DNA of 64,000 bases. Origin: Cepaea nemoralis (lineage: Eukaryota > Mollusca > Gastropoda > Stylommatophora > Helicidae). The notes beneath the pieces were generated by a model. The model had not been told where the DNA came from. It saw nothing but the letters and a program-made list of their open reading frames with translations, and made no database searches. How positions within the stretch are numbered: position 1 is the stretch's first letter; the number at the start of each line of letters is the position of its first letter. Shown piece after piece: positions 22,101 through 36,700 of this stretch. The stretch covers positions 806,001-870,000 of the forward strand of contig JACEFZ010018156.1 in NCBI GenBank assembly GCA_014155875.1. Direction: 5' to 3'. The translations under genes and the position numbers were made by a program.

Positions 22101-25100
22101 TAAGGCAGTCTGCTGCCAAATCAACCGCGCCTGTTTTGAGCGCGGTGTGCTGGATTATGAACAGCATCTGTAACACCTACGCCATGGAGCCAGGCAGCTT
22201 GTGCCTTGTTGAATTATTTTAATGTTTATTGTCATCTGAGGAACTCACTGCCGTGACTAAGGCAGCTGATTTCATTTCTTTATCTGACACTATTTGTATT
22301 GGTGGCTTCACATTGGCTTTAAAAAAAAGTCACTTAAAAGTCGACAGGGTCGACTTCATTGCACCGGGTTTTTATCCCATATGGCTCAGTCTCTTTCTGC
22401 AGCGCGGAAAGCGTCACACAAAGCACGGACTTCATAGCTCTAGCGATGACCGTCAGGAGTCTCCGAAAAACTGCACTCGTGAACCAAAGGGTGCGGTCCA
22501 GAATCGAACCCACAACCTTCGGAGCACAAGGCATATGGCTTAACCACTTCGCCACAGAGACTCCCATTGGCTACAGATTATATGAGATATTTACTTCAGG
22601 TACGGATTGTACAAGCATCTCATGGCATTGGAAGTGTTTCTGAGGAAGATGTAAAGAATAACATGGGCTGACAGAAAAACCAATTTTAGCAAGTCCCGTG
22701 AAAAACATGGAAACCTTAGATTAAGCAGGGAAATTAGACAGTCACAATAAAATAAACAAGAAGATTTAGTGAAAATTTATGTGAGGAGAGCAAGGGGATG
22801 GATAAATATCTGCATGACATGGTCGGGACAAGAACACAGAGCTGATCCAAGACTGGTGATCGTGTGTGGTGGCATGACCGCCCACAATTATCTGTGTTTG
22901 CACATTGTGATTATGGTATAAGATGTTAACATTGAGTACAGATTGTATAAGATCATGTTTGTGTTGCTACAGAATTCTTTTTCCTTCTATCAGGTTTTGA
23001 AAAAGGAACTGCATACAGCTAAAGCAGACTGTTTTCTCAATGATGGTGCTCCTAACGTTGGGAAAAACTGGATACATGATGCTTATCTTCAAGGTATTGT
23101 CATTATTATTGTGCTACACATAAATATTCTCTTCTCATTTCAAAACTAATACTGTAATTTGTGATATATGTTCATTGAAAAATTGGTGTTGTATAAAGCT
23201 GTACACATTTCAATAGTTGGCATCAGAGTTCAATCCCGAGCATTAGCACCGGGATCAGCCTAAACTTATTAAATAGGCATCAGCTACGACAAACACTGAG
23301 CACTCATGGTGGTCACATGTTTTTTATTTCTTGATTCCATCTTCTTAGTATTTATTAACATTTATTTTTCCATTTTGTGCATAACTTAGGTTTTTGAAAC
23401 AATATTTTAGTTAGTGTACTGTAATTCAACTGGAGGGCAAGCAAGCAAGAGGTAGACAACAATACAAGTGGGAAGATAACATCAAGAGATGGACAAACAT
23501 CAGCCTGACAGAATGTACAGTCAGGGTAAGAGGCAGGCGGTGTTGGAGATCCATTGCAGCCAACCTTCATTGTGTAGATGGCACCTGATTGATTGACTGT
23601 AATTCATGCGTCAAGATCATGTACCTGCTTACTGAATATCCACTACATTCCTTATCTTCTGCAGTTTGTATGCAAGACTGGCAGAAATATTCTTGGCAGA
23701 AGCAGATTTCTGTCTGATTTCAGTGTGTACTGTAAAATGTTCTTTTGTTAATAAATTGTATTAGAGGTGGAAAACTCATCCTTTCAATTTAATCCTGAAT
23801 CCATCATTTTCTCCACTTACAGCTGAGCTGACACTGCATGCCTTAAAGTTGGCATCTGAATTTCTTCGCAAAGGTGGCTGGTTTGTCACAAAAGTGTTCC
23901 GGTCCAAGGATTATGATGCACTTATGTGGGTGTTTGGACAGCTGTTCAAGAATGTGCATGCCACCAAGCCACAGGCCTCTCGAAATGAGTCTGCGGAAAT
24001 TTTCGTGGTGTGTCAAGGTTACAATGCTCCGGATAAAATTGACCCAAAGTTTCTGGATCCGAAGCATGTGTTCCAGGAGGTGGACCAGACGCCAAGACCA
24101 AGCATTGATCTCATTCACCCGGAAAAGAAGAGAAGGTAAGATTTCACTTTCTTGTAGCCGCAAGATAGCCGTGGTGGTGTTATTTATTTGGAAGGGCAGA
24201 ATGTAAGATGTGCCTAATTTGTGACCCTTTGAAAGTAAAGTTTATTCGTTCATTCTTATCATCCATGGCATGATGACCAAGACTCGTGCTTATTTCTGAT
24301 ACCAAACTGTCCAACATCTTCTCTTTTGGTCTGACCGTGCCTCTTCTCCCCTTCACTTTCTGACAGTTTTTCCCTTCTCATACAGCCAAAGAATGTTGCT
24401 GTCTCCTTCTGGAGCAAGTACCCGGTTCTCTTTGTTAGTTTTCTTGAACTCGTTCTTACGAAAAAAAACAAGCTGTGTGCTGCTGCATAAATAGGTCATC
24501 CTGAACATTAAGCCAAGACCTCACACCTGCAGGGAATTATAGTTAGAAGCTTAGGCTTAGGCCATGTTAACATATGTCTTCTTGATTTTAGTTGTATATA
24601 TTTTTGTATGTACAAATTTCCTGTGTATGTTTTTGTATCTGTGGTATTTTTATGGCGCTTGTCCATGTTTACCTGCAGACAAAGAGAGGGATACCCCGAA
24701 GGAGACTACACACTGTTCTATACACTTCCTGCCACTCAGTTCTTTAACAGCGATGATTACATGAATTTGCTGGCTCAGTCGTCGGAGGTTAGTATAGACT
24801 TGTTATTGCCTTTTGCCAATTTTCATTTATTGTCTGGAATAGAGACTTAACACTCAGTGACCAAAACAGGAGCAAACATTGCATGCCCAACAAATGAACA
24901 AGGAAACAACGTAGAGGATAAATCCCGGCGCAGGTCAGCATGGTGAAATGGGTAAGAACATGTGTTCTTAAACATCCGTTGTGCTGATGCTGAGGTAAGG
25001 GCTTCAAGCCCTACACCGGACAGCTGGACTAAAATGCTGACCTGTTGTCCTTAACTTGGGGGCGTAAATTATAAGTACCTCTGAAGTCGGAGTGGGTTCG

Positions 25101-27691
25101 CCTAATGGAGAGGGACACTGTTAATAGGGAAGGCGGGACGCAGAGGTGTTTCCAAGGCACCAGGGCCGGGTTATATACTGGCCAAGACCTATTGACGCGT
25201 CCTCGGCGAGCGTCCTGGGCAACAGGTCCCTTCGGGGTCCTGGCTAAGGTCAGTAGGATCGCCGATTCCTCCGAAGTCGGAGAGTGTCTGCCTGTACGGC
25301 GAGGAACCACCAGTCTGCACACCAATAAGCCAGACATGGGACAACGGATACTCGCGCAAACCTCAAGTCCTGTATGACACCACACTGATGTTGGACAACA
25401 GGATGCCTTCATCCGACATACAGGACTTCGCGTTGGAGCTCAAGCCAACGAACACAAGCAAGCAAGCAATAGGGAAGGCAAATCCGCACGCAAAATTCAG
25501 TCCATCACTACTATAGTATGTATGGACTACGCTTGAGTTCAAAGCGAGTGGGTGCAAAAAAATAATCCCATCTAGGTCCAACTTAAGATAATGTCTAACT
25601 AGTATTGAGCCCAGCAATATCAATCCTGGTCGAGAATGGACACCAGATCTCCCAGCCTAGACTCAGGATTGTTAAGGAAACCAATTGTGCATTTGCTACA
25701 GCCACAAGCAGTATGGCAATGGAAGTGTTGGCAGTAACAACAGCATTTAATTGGCTTAGGTCACAAAGTTACATCCATGCTTGCACACCAAGTAATTCAT
25801 GATTGTGAGAGTTGAGGCAGGTTTAGCTCGCAGGCCATGGATTGCATCCCTGCATGTTATATCTTCATGGCTGTACAGACAGGTTTCAGATCCTTGAGAC
25901 ATGAACCCTCTTGAGGATGCTGGTTGAAGTAAGGGCTTTCAACTGGATCAATCTGCATCAGTAATGCAGGCATTAAAGATCTGCAAAAGTAATGCAGGCA
26001 TTGAAGATCTGCAAAAGTAATGCAGGCATTAAAGATCTGCAACAGTAGTGCGGGCATTGAAGACGTGTGTGTCCAGGAAGGAGCAACACATCAAAGTGTG
26101 CAGGACATATCTTGGGAAGTAGAGATTTGCTGTGCACCGATTGGTCTTTAAAATGTATGGCACCAGGCATGCACCTTAAGGTGTGTACAAGGCTCCTTTG
26201 CTTTACTGAACTACTTTCAGAGATGAAAGACAAAAGGAGGACGAATAGTTTTGAGAGAGGAAAAGTTGAATAGGCATTAACAAACCAGTTTTTTGTTGTT
26301 GTTGTTGCTTGCTGTATTATGTGTATCTCCTGCATATGTGATAGTAATATTGTTTCATTCTCTGTTTTTCATAGATTTCTTTAGATGCTGAAGAGATTAA
26401 GAATCATCCTCTGACAACGGATGAGATTAAAGAATGCATCAAGGATATTAAAGTGCTGGGCAAAAAAGAGATCAAGTAAGTGATTAAGTTCTACTGTTGT
26501 GATAGTGGATACTTTTTCGTGACTCTAGTGTTGTGGAGGCGCACCCAGCTACTGTTATGCACATTTCCTCCACATATTAAGGCAGATTTGAGACAAGAGC
26601 AGAAAAAAAATGAAAGATGGCATCACATGTGACTTTATTTCTGTCCTTTAGTTGTATGCACAGATGATGCCATTTTAGAATGGTAGTTTATGAAAGTGCT
26701 AGTAGTATTGTTATATTCTGATATCTGGATAGTTTTGTCACCACCACCGGCGGTAATCTTTGTGAACTCTGTTCCACAAATGAAAGGCAATAGATTTGCT
26801 GCAGATGTGAACAGTCTTGATGTATGTATGAATATATATATATATATTATGTGCCAGGCCGATAAGCGTGGACGGTCATGTTCTGCCATCTCACTTGATC
26901 ACCAGAGTTGTGGGTCAGCTCCGTGTTTCTGTCTCGACCATGCCATGTGGCCAAGGCATCCAGGTATTTAATTCTTGGTCTTTCCCTTGGTCTGTTCCCT
27001 TCGATCTTGCCAGTTGTCACCAAGTTCTCCAATTCATTTCTTCTCATAACATGCCCAACAAATTGTGACTGTCTACGTCTAATGTCTCTAATCAGTTTAC
27101 GATCTTCATTTGTTTCTTGAAAGACTTGTTCATTGGTTTTTCTATCTGTCCATGGTATTCTTTGCATTTTCCTCAGAAACCACATTTCCACAGCCATCAG
27201 ATGTTTTTCAGCTTATCTGCTCATTGTCCACGCCTCACATCCATATAAAAGTACAGGTTCTATGTAGCACTTAAACACTCTTTTTCTCGTTTCAATTGAT
27301 ATCTTTTTATTGGTCAGTATGTTTTTCATCTTGCAAAAGGCTACCTTCGCCATGGCAATTCTTGTTCTAATCTCTTCAAGGCACCTCCCATCAGATGTTA
27401 TGACTGTTCCGAGATAGTTGTACCGATTCACTTGTTTAAGAATATGCCCATTTACTTGTATATTACATTATGGTATTTTTTCCTTCCTAGTGACGACTAT
27501 AATCTGTCTTCTTACAATTCAATTCTAACCCTAGTTGTTTATATATATATATATCTTCTTCTTCTGCGTTCATCCGGATTTTTTGTGTGGATGTGACTGC
27601 GTTGTGCCTGTTTACAGCAGAGCTGCGTTCTTGCGCCATTAGGCCGACACATCCGACTTCTGCGGGCATTTGTTGACCGGGTTAACCTTCC

Positions 27692-27785
<94 letters not shown>

Positions 27786-30700
27786 TATGTACACAAAGCA
27801 TCAGACCTTTGTCTGGGAAAATACAATTATACACCTGATTGTCGGAAACCCTAATCAACCTTCAGTATACTCTCCTTCATACTGTAACCATCTTTCCCAG
27901 TGGTCCCGCCATTTTTAGTTTAATATTCTGCAGAATATCTTCTTGTGGCTCACATTGGGTCCTTTTCGGCTGTATTTTCAGCTTGGGGAACAGCCAAACA
28001 TCATTAGGGAGAGTATAGTGGAATATTGTGTGTATGGATAAAAAGATAATAATGTAGTTCCTATGAAGATGTGTTGCAAACAAAAAGGCTTTATAACAAT
28101 GTGAATATGTAGATATAGTATTTTAACTGCTGAAATATATGGTGTTTTCAATTTGCTGATGTTTATCATTATTTCTGTAGAGCAATATTCCTGTGGAGGA
28201 AAAAAATCAAGAAGGATCTGGAAAAGAATAAAGAGTCTGCTGTATCTGATACAAGGTATGTCTGTTTTTAGTCTAGAGACATTTATTCTTTGAGTTTTTA
28301 TTAAATATATTGTCTTGGATTTTTATAATTTTTTTGTTTTTGTTTTTATATAAATTTGTTGAAAATTAGCATCAGTAAAGCTGAGGTAATAACTATAACC
28401 TAAGAAGAAAAAGAACAAAGATTAATCTAAAAGAACACCCCCTGAAACAAGTAAAGAGCTTCAAGTACTTAGGAAATGTAATATCAAATGGCAAATCAGA
28501 AGGTGAGATCGAAAATAGATGTGATAAGGCAAACCAACTCATTGGACAAATGGCACCAATACTAAAGAATAAACATGTATCAATAGTTTGAGCACTCTAC
28601 AACACAATCTTCCTACCAACTCTATGCTACCAATGCCAAACCTGGACAATGACAGAAAAGAGAAAAGAAATATCACAACAGAAATGAGTCTCCTGAGAAG
28701 AATACTCCATGTGTCAGGGAGAGAGGAAATCAGAAATGAAAATAACTGGACTAAAATGGTGGTTATAACAGCACTAGATTTTATCAGAAGGCAAGTTAAA
28801 TGGTTTGGCTATATAACTAGATTACCAACTAACAGTGTACTACAAGCAATGATGTACAGACCAAATGGAAGCAGAAGAAGTGGCAGGCCACGTAAACGGT
28901 GGACAGAGGGAATAGCACAGTCTATGGGAATCTCAATACATGAAACCCATAAATGGGCACTCTCCTGTTGTTTATGCTTCTCCTCGACTCCGCAAGGGAC
29001 AGGAGGAACTAGATGACATATAGATTTGTTTGTTAACTCAGACCAACTGATCTTTCTAACTGATTCTTCAATGGTTTTCATGGTCTCTTCTTCTATCATT
29101 TTTAAGAGACTGTACAAATAAAATTCTCATTTTGTGTCGTGTTTTTCAGTCAAAAGACCGTTGTGAAATTTTGCATCATAAATTTAAGTTTGTGGCTGGT
29201 CATAAATAGGGAATTGTGGTGGATTTCTGAGCCATTTAATTTCTACATATCTCCAGCTGCATTCTTATGTAGCAGGCAAGCAAAACCTCTCGCTTTTTTT
29301 TCATTCTTATCCATGAAGACTAGATATCTTATCAAATATCACATCATTGGAATGGGGAGTCATGGTGGTGATATAACTTACTGGGATTCTTTTTGTTGTA
29401 AAAATTGTAGTTTAGATACCACTTTTCCAGTTAAATGCAAACACCATGCCTGTATGACATATGATCACTGAATGCTTGTAACATTTTGCTGCTATCAGAG
29501 AAGTGACGTATTGGGTTGACAGAGGATGTGTTTCGTTGTGACTAATATTACTTAGTGGTGATGTGTGACAAGTGTTTGTATCTAGATCTTGTGGTTAGTC
29601 TAGCACTCATCTATAACTTAATATCTTTTGCAATGATCTACAGCCCAGTTGTTGATGACAACAAAGAAGAAGAAGAGGAGGAGGTCAAAGAGATGGATGA
29701 GGCAGATGTAGAGGAACTAGAAAACCTTCTGGAACAGAAAAACAAGGAAGAGCTTGCTGCAATGAGGAAGTAAGTAACCGGTAGTGGACAATGATCCCTT
29801 GTGGTGTTACGTTTTTTGGTTAATCATTTTATCTACTTCTGTTAAAAGATTGGCACATATTTTTTGGTCAGTAACACAAATTCAGTTTGATGGAGCAACT
29901 AAGAAAGTACCTATTTCTCTGAGAAATCCCACAACAGATGTTTGAAACATGATTTCTTTCTGGCATAAACATCTCATAACCCTCAATAGTTATGGTATTA
30001 TTTATTGGACCACAACTTGAGACTTGGAGACTATGCCTGATTGCTAAATGGTTTATGCGTCTGTGGCTTAGGGGTGGTGATTGTAGTTTTATCGTCCCAC
30101 ATACTCAGTTTAATGTTGGCTGTTGACTGAGCACTTTGCATTGGTTTTCCACTGTACTATGAGCTTCGGCCGTTCAGAAAGCAATGCTGAATGTAAGATT
30201 GCCTAGAAATTCACAAACAGCCGTAAAAAGGTTGGGGTTGATTGCATGGTCCTGTAAAGGACATAAGCTAACTTATTTATAACATACTGTCCTATAATTA
30301 ATTACATTTCTTCATTTGTGCTGCCCAAATCTCATCAGAACGTTACACCCATTATAAAGTTTCTTGTTGGTAATGAACATATTCTGTTTTCTTACATTTT
30401 AATTATACTCATTGTGGACAATAACAACATCCATTAAACGCTGCTCATATCTGCCATCACTACTAATATCAGCTGTCCTCTGATGGTAAAAAACCTTCAA
30501 ATGTTTGCAACAATAAACTGGGGAAACATGAAGGGGACGATGTTAGATCGTTTTTTTGCATATCCCTTACAGGTCGTTGCAGTCGACACCAGCATTTTTC
30601 AGCTGTTGGTGTACTAGGCAAGATTACGCTCAGTAGTTTGCCATTGCTTTCTGGGTGACTGCCTTACATACCCCCGTAAGTATACCCCCCGAGAGTATAC

Positions 30701-33700
30701 AGGATTACGGAGAAAGACGCTAACCCTTAGGCCAGGGAGACCGGTTGACTGGGTATTTACAGCCATAAAAATGTCAGAGACTAGGATATGACAGGTTCCA
30801 GATGCTTACCATAAATGTGAGGATATATTTTAACAATCGGTCAAGATGTTTGACCACAGCCTGAGACTGTCTAGTTGATGAATGGTGTTGCTATGCCGTG
30901 CCTCCTTTAAGGTCCCTCGGTAACACACAGGAAACCATTATCAATGGCGTTCATGTGATTTTATTTGCCAGGGGTTAATTTCATCTCTAGAAACTATTTT
31001 TATTTCTCATCATGATGTACCATCCATTTCAACATTATAAATCGTAAACTAAATTGAGAATTGCCAGGATGTGATACATATAGTAGATTGACAAGTGCCA
31101 TGTTACCACCAGAAGGAGACAGACAATCTGAACATGAGAAATATGTATAATTTCTTTAAAATATCTTTGTAGGATAATATATCACCAGATTATATGTTGT
31201 AATATTTCAGGGCTAAAAAGAAAGTCAGAAAGGCCCAAATGAAGCAGAAATTGCGAATTGATATGAAAATGACCATCCCAGGCGATCAGCCAGATCTTCA
31301 AGATGATATTAATATATTTGATATCACCAAAATTAGAAATAAAAAGGTAAGTTCTTATGCTTCATGTACAGGTGGCACTTGTTCACATTTCTCTTTTGTC
31401 TGCCAGAAACATTGTAGCTTCTGAAAGTATGAAAATTTATCCTCAAAATTATGGTATTTTTTTAAGGCGATGTGCGGCAGTAAAAACATCGATTTTTGGT
31501 CAACTTGGCTATTTTTGGAATAGTTCATTTTTAGACACATCATGTCTTCTATCAGATTCTGTACTTGTTTTTGTTTCAAAACTGTTATTTTATGCAATAT
31601 TCATAATTTACTGAACCCACCCTCTGTGTCAAATCATATAATTATTGAAAATTGTTGCGAAATTGACGGTTTTCAAATCCTAGCAACGATATCTCAGGAA
31701 AACACGACACGCGCGTGTAAGGTATCCCTGGAAAGGTCGTGAACTGTTCGTAAAACTACGAGTTCGTCTAATCGGAAGCTCTTCTGTGTACATCGGATTT
31801 ATTCGTGTCTATCATCTTCCGGAAACTTCCATATATGGAACATCGTAAGCAATCCGCATTCGCCGATGGCTGAAATTGATCACGTGGGTTTCCAAAATGG
31901 CGGCTTTGTGTTGTTTACACCTGGCGACGTGCTGAAAGTTCATTGTTGACGACAGACTGACACGCATTGAAATATGCCTCGTTCTAAGAAATTTAACATA
32001 AAGTCATCTACTCAACGTAAGTAATCTCTCAGACTACACCTCGCAAATGCTCGTAAGCAGCGAAAAGCCTATCAGAACGTCGTAAACGATACAGACAATT
32101 CTGAAACTACTGAAAGCGACCCAGCTAAAGTGCGCACATGCCACTTCCAAATCCAAGTGTTTTGACAGTGAATCTGAATGAATCAGTGCTATCGTGTTCT
32201 TCTCAAAGTTGTGGAAGTGATTCTTTTATTACCCGAAGCCAATTTAAAAGAGATACGTATAAATACACAACATCCACTAGCAGCAAGTATGATTCTGGTG
32301 ACGACAATGGATATCAAAAACGGGAACACAGAGCAATAGTTGATTGTTCAGAAATTGAGGCAATAATCAAATTGTTATGTTGTCCAGTTTGTAAAAAGGA
32401 TAGTCTTATTTTGAAAACTGACAGCAAGAAAACCAAGGGATTAGCTATGTATGCAGAGGTTTACAGCTCTTGTTGTGAAGAAGTGATGTGTGGAAGATAC
32501 CTATCTGCAAGAAGTAATGATGGGGATAGATCTTTTGCTGTCAACAGCCAGTCAGTATATTCAGCATTAGTCTGTGGGATGGGTGCAACGACATTCAACA
32601 ATTTTTGTGAAAACATGAACCTGCAAGGTCTTCATCACAAAACATTTCACAGCAAAGCGAATAACCTATATTCAAAGATAGAAGATCTGGAGGACACTGT
32701 TTTTTCTCAAACCGTAAAGTATGTTCGACAGGCTCATGCACAACAGTCAGGCATAACTCTACATGACAATGATGTGCTAGATATTAGTGTCAGCTTTGAT
32801 GGCACTTGACTGACTAGAGGCCACACATCCCACATTGGAGTTGGCTGTGCAGTGGATGTTCTTACAGGAGTTTGCATAGATGCCCATGTTATGTCCACAT
32901 ATTGCCAGGTGTGTGAAACCACTGGTAAGACACTTTCCAGGGACAAACCAGATGAATTTGCAGCATGGAAGGCAGAACATCTTCTAAACTGTGACAACAA
33001 TTTCACAGGATCTGCTGGAATGGTGAAGGCTGCAAGGGTGCTGTGGCGACGGTCTGTGGCCCGTCATAAACTTCGCTACACGTCAATACTTTCTGATGGT
33101 GACACCAAAACATTTGCGGAACTTACCAAGATCAACCCATATGGGGATGACATTCAGATAGACAAAGAGGAGTGTATCAACCATGTCAGTAAACGCCTTG
33201 GAACAGCACTGCGCAAACTAAACTAAACTACTTAGTAGATGTGTGTCAGGACAAACTCAGAATTCAAATGAGTGTTTACACAGCTTGATATGGGCTCGAT
33301 GCACTAAAGACAACTTTGCCTCTTGCAAGCGCGTTCAGTTTGCAGTTGTAACTGCAGCAAGAGAGTTCAACTTTGGAGCTGCTGCTGCCCAAGACACTGC
33401 CCAGTTTTTGGACCTTCTACAGGCCTGCATATGCAGAGACTAGGAACATTTAGGATGCAGAAGCAAGTAAGAAATAGTCTGAAGTACAAGAAGGACAAAC
33501 AAACTAAAAGACGCGACACTGTACGAGCGGCCAAACTGAAGAGACAAGGTGAGCTGCATGCTCTGGAGGGAGGTCCTGCATATTCAACAGGACAATTTTA
33601 ACACTCAAGATACAGTTTTACACTTTTTTTTCTCTGTAAAAGAGTGCATTAGTAATAAAAAACAAAAAAATAATTAGTTTTTCCCCGTTTTCTCATTTCG

Positions 33701-36700
33701 CCAGTTTTTTATACATAAGTACAATTGTTTTAAAAACTATTCACTAGATTTCACTCAAACTTTGCAGAGATATTCTTTATTATATCTCTTACATTGTGAG
33801 TAGATTATTCTTCAATAATTACATTTTAGTTTTTGTGCTACACTAAAAAAAAAAAAAAAATGTCTATGAAAAATGTCATTACCATTTTCACATTTTGAAA
33901 AAAAAAACTGCTAAGAGATATCATTAAAATTTTCTACTAAACTTGTAAAGGGTCTATTTACTTACACATAAAACAAAGAATTTAGCCTGTACATTAAAAA
34001 ATAAATGTTTTAGAGGTACATTAAGAAATTCAAGATGGCCGCTGTTTATCTTGGTTTCCATAGCAACCGTTAAGTGCAAAGTCAATTTGACAATATTTTA
34101 TTGATCAGCAGTCTTTAATATCAAACCCTATCCCATAAAAGAACATAGAAATTAAGTATTATGGAATTAAATTTTTTAAGGTTAGCATTGCCTTAAACCA
34201 TATTGTCCACTTATGTCTTCAGTTTTTCATCTTGAAAACTTCTGTATCTGGATTTTTTATTATGTCATTTGGGACAGCAGAGGCATCAGTTGCTTGTGGG
34301 TAAGGGTCTGTTACTCCTTCCTGATTACAGTTAACAGGAGATGTCATGTAGGCTGTTGCCTGACCATTTCCCATGGTGCATGTGTCCTTGTGTTATCATT
34401 CATATCTCTACCAATGGCATGTTTAATGCAGCAGAATGATTGCTTGTCATGGTGTCCTTCTCTGTGGCTTGAGCTGGTAGCAGTGGGTTTGTGGCGGTTG
34501 AGATAGACTCCACCATTTACTCCATGACTGCTTATTAATACTGGCTTATATCTCAGAGGTCTGTGATATCTGGAGGTCATTCCAGTACAAAGTTTGACCA
34601 ACCCTCCCTGTCAAGTAACACGCATGCATGGAAGGCTTTATCGAGGGGGAAATGGTCAGATTTTCTTGTCATTTTTTGTTAATAACATTTCCGCTGTTTG
34701 TGTTGATAAAGAATTGAATCGCCTGTGCTGGTTTTAATTCACAGAATGTTTTCTAAATTTCTTGTTTTTCTGTTAAAATTGTAGCAACTAACAGATGTTG
34801 AGAAAGGAGATTTAAGTCACATGGACAAGGATGACATATTTGAAGACTCTGATGAAGAAGGGAAACAAAAGCCCCGGCCACGGGAATATTTTGATAAAGA
34901 TGAAAAGAAATACAGAGGAGTTCAGGCTGGTGATAGTTCTGACGACGAGGAGGATATGGAAGAAGAACCGATGTTCGAGGAAGAGAATGATGATACTGAT
35001 GCAGAAGAGGAAGATGAGTAAGTGTTGCAGATTGTGTAATATTTTTCACAGTAATCAGATCATTTTAGAATGCCATACAGTCTTGGGTATAATAGGCATT
35101 CATGTATAATAAGTATGCTTGCTTTAGCCCAGTATTGTTTAGTAAAATAAAAATTAATGTTATCCACTGTAATTTTTCGCAAATTCATTTGATGAAACAT
35201 TTGTTCAAAAGCAGTATGAAAATAAGTGCACAACATTTACATTTTAGGTACTTTATACATTCTTCTTCTTCTGCGTTCATCCGGAGAGTTTTTTTCGGGC
35301 GTGATTGCGTTGTGCCTGTTTACCACAGGACTGCGTACTTGCGCCGTTGGGCAGACACATCCAACTTCTGTGGGCATTTGTTGACCAGGTTGACATTCCC
35401 AGGGCTTTACACATCCTAGTCATAGCCCTCACTTGGAAGAAGCTCATGTAGGTTCATTTGATGTTGAAAATTTGCAGGACATTGTTCTCATCACAGCCTA
35501 CTGTAGTTTCGTTACATCCACCACAAAGAAAATTAGGCAAATGTAGAAGAGATCCATTCAGCTACCAAGAAGAGCGTACAACCAAAGGAGATGTGGATAT
35601 AAATCCAGATTAATAATGAAAATTGCAGGTCGACAACCTCAACCTAATCAAACACAGACACCCGGGAAGGTTAATGTGCTGTAAACAGGCACAACATAAT
35701 CACGTCCGAAAAAAAACTCCGGATGAACACAGAAGTGAAGAAGAAACATAGACTCGGGAAAACTACATCAACACTTCTGGCCTTGGAACATAAACCAATC
35801 TTTCCCAGATGTTCATCTAACAGTAAGTGGACATTAGAAAAATATATATCATCCACCTGGGAATAAACACAAGATGTGGCTCATTGTGTTCCATCCATCC
35901 ATCATGTGCCATGCCGATACTGCCATATCACTCGATCACCAAAGTCGTGAATCAGCTCTATGTTCCTGTCTCGACCATTGTGTTGAGCTAGTGAAAAATA
36001 CACATTACAGGGAAAGCAACATGAACTGTAAGTATGCACTGGAACGTGAATAGTAAGTATAGGCGCACTGGACTAATCTGTATCACTGATGGTCAAGATA
36101 ATTTCTTGGCTAATGCCGCCATGCTACAGAAGCCTTCTGCGTATGCTATCAAATGTGTATTTGGTATCTTTTCTTTGAAAATCTGCACAGTGAAGGGAGC
36201 TGGTCACATATCTAAAGTAATGATGTGATCTGTGAACATTTAGTCCCCTGTTGATCGAGCTCATCTAAAACTCCATCATATATATATATATATATGTGTG
36301 TGTGTGGCAGCGATAACAGTGCCTGTTGTGGTTGCAGTGTGCATGAGTTCTGTTTATTGTGCTCACTTGAGTGTGTGGTTATCTTCCAGGGACCAGAGCC
36401 AGGAAGATCAGACTGGGGACAATGCTAACCCACTTATTGTTGACTTGGGAGAAACCAGTCGGATCAGGAAAGACAAGCAGTCCGCCTGGTTCAAAAAGGT
36501 ACTGAACAATTCAGTTATTGCATGCTAATTTTACTCATGATTTAAGAGGTAAGCAACATGCTTCCAAATATAGTGGACATTTGCATTTTTAATATCATTG
36601 CCTCTTAGCCGTTAAATATATATTTCTTCCATGGCCTTATTTTATACATGCAAGGGTGTGTTCTTTCTTTCCTTTGCTTATCCCACCCACATGCACCCTG

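Larger units (their letters stand above)
29770..31210 (+). other. FTSJ3 intron 9
   Basis: 1.4-kb intron. It holds SINE2-like pieces at 30160-30265 (+) and 30560-30750 (-). Nothing else is recognised. Confidence 0.7.

Noticed and set aside
24608..24850. Separate 80-codon gene
   Set aside because: It is FTSJ3 exon 6 with read-through into both introns.
32138..33226. Host gene of 223 + 124 codons in intron 10
   Set aside because: The protein matches the animal Mutator-like transposase type, and it has a stop, frameshifts and a missing block. It is a transposon relic.
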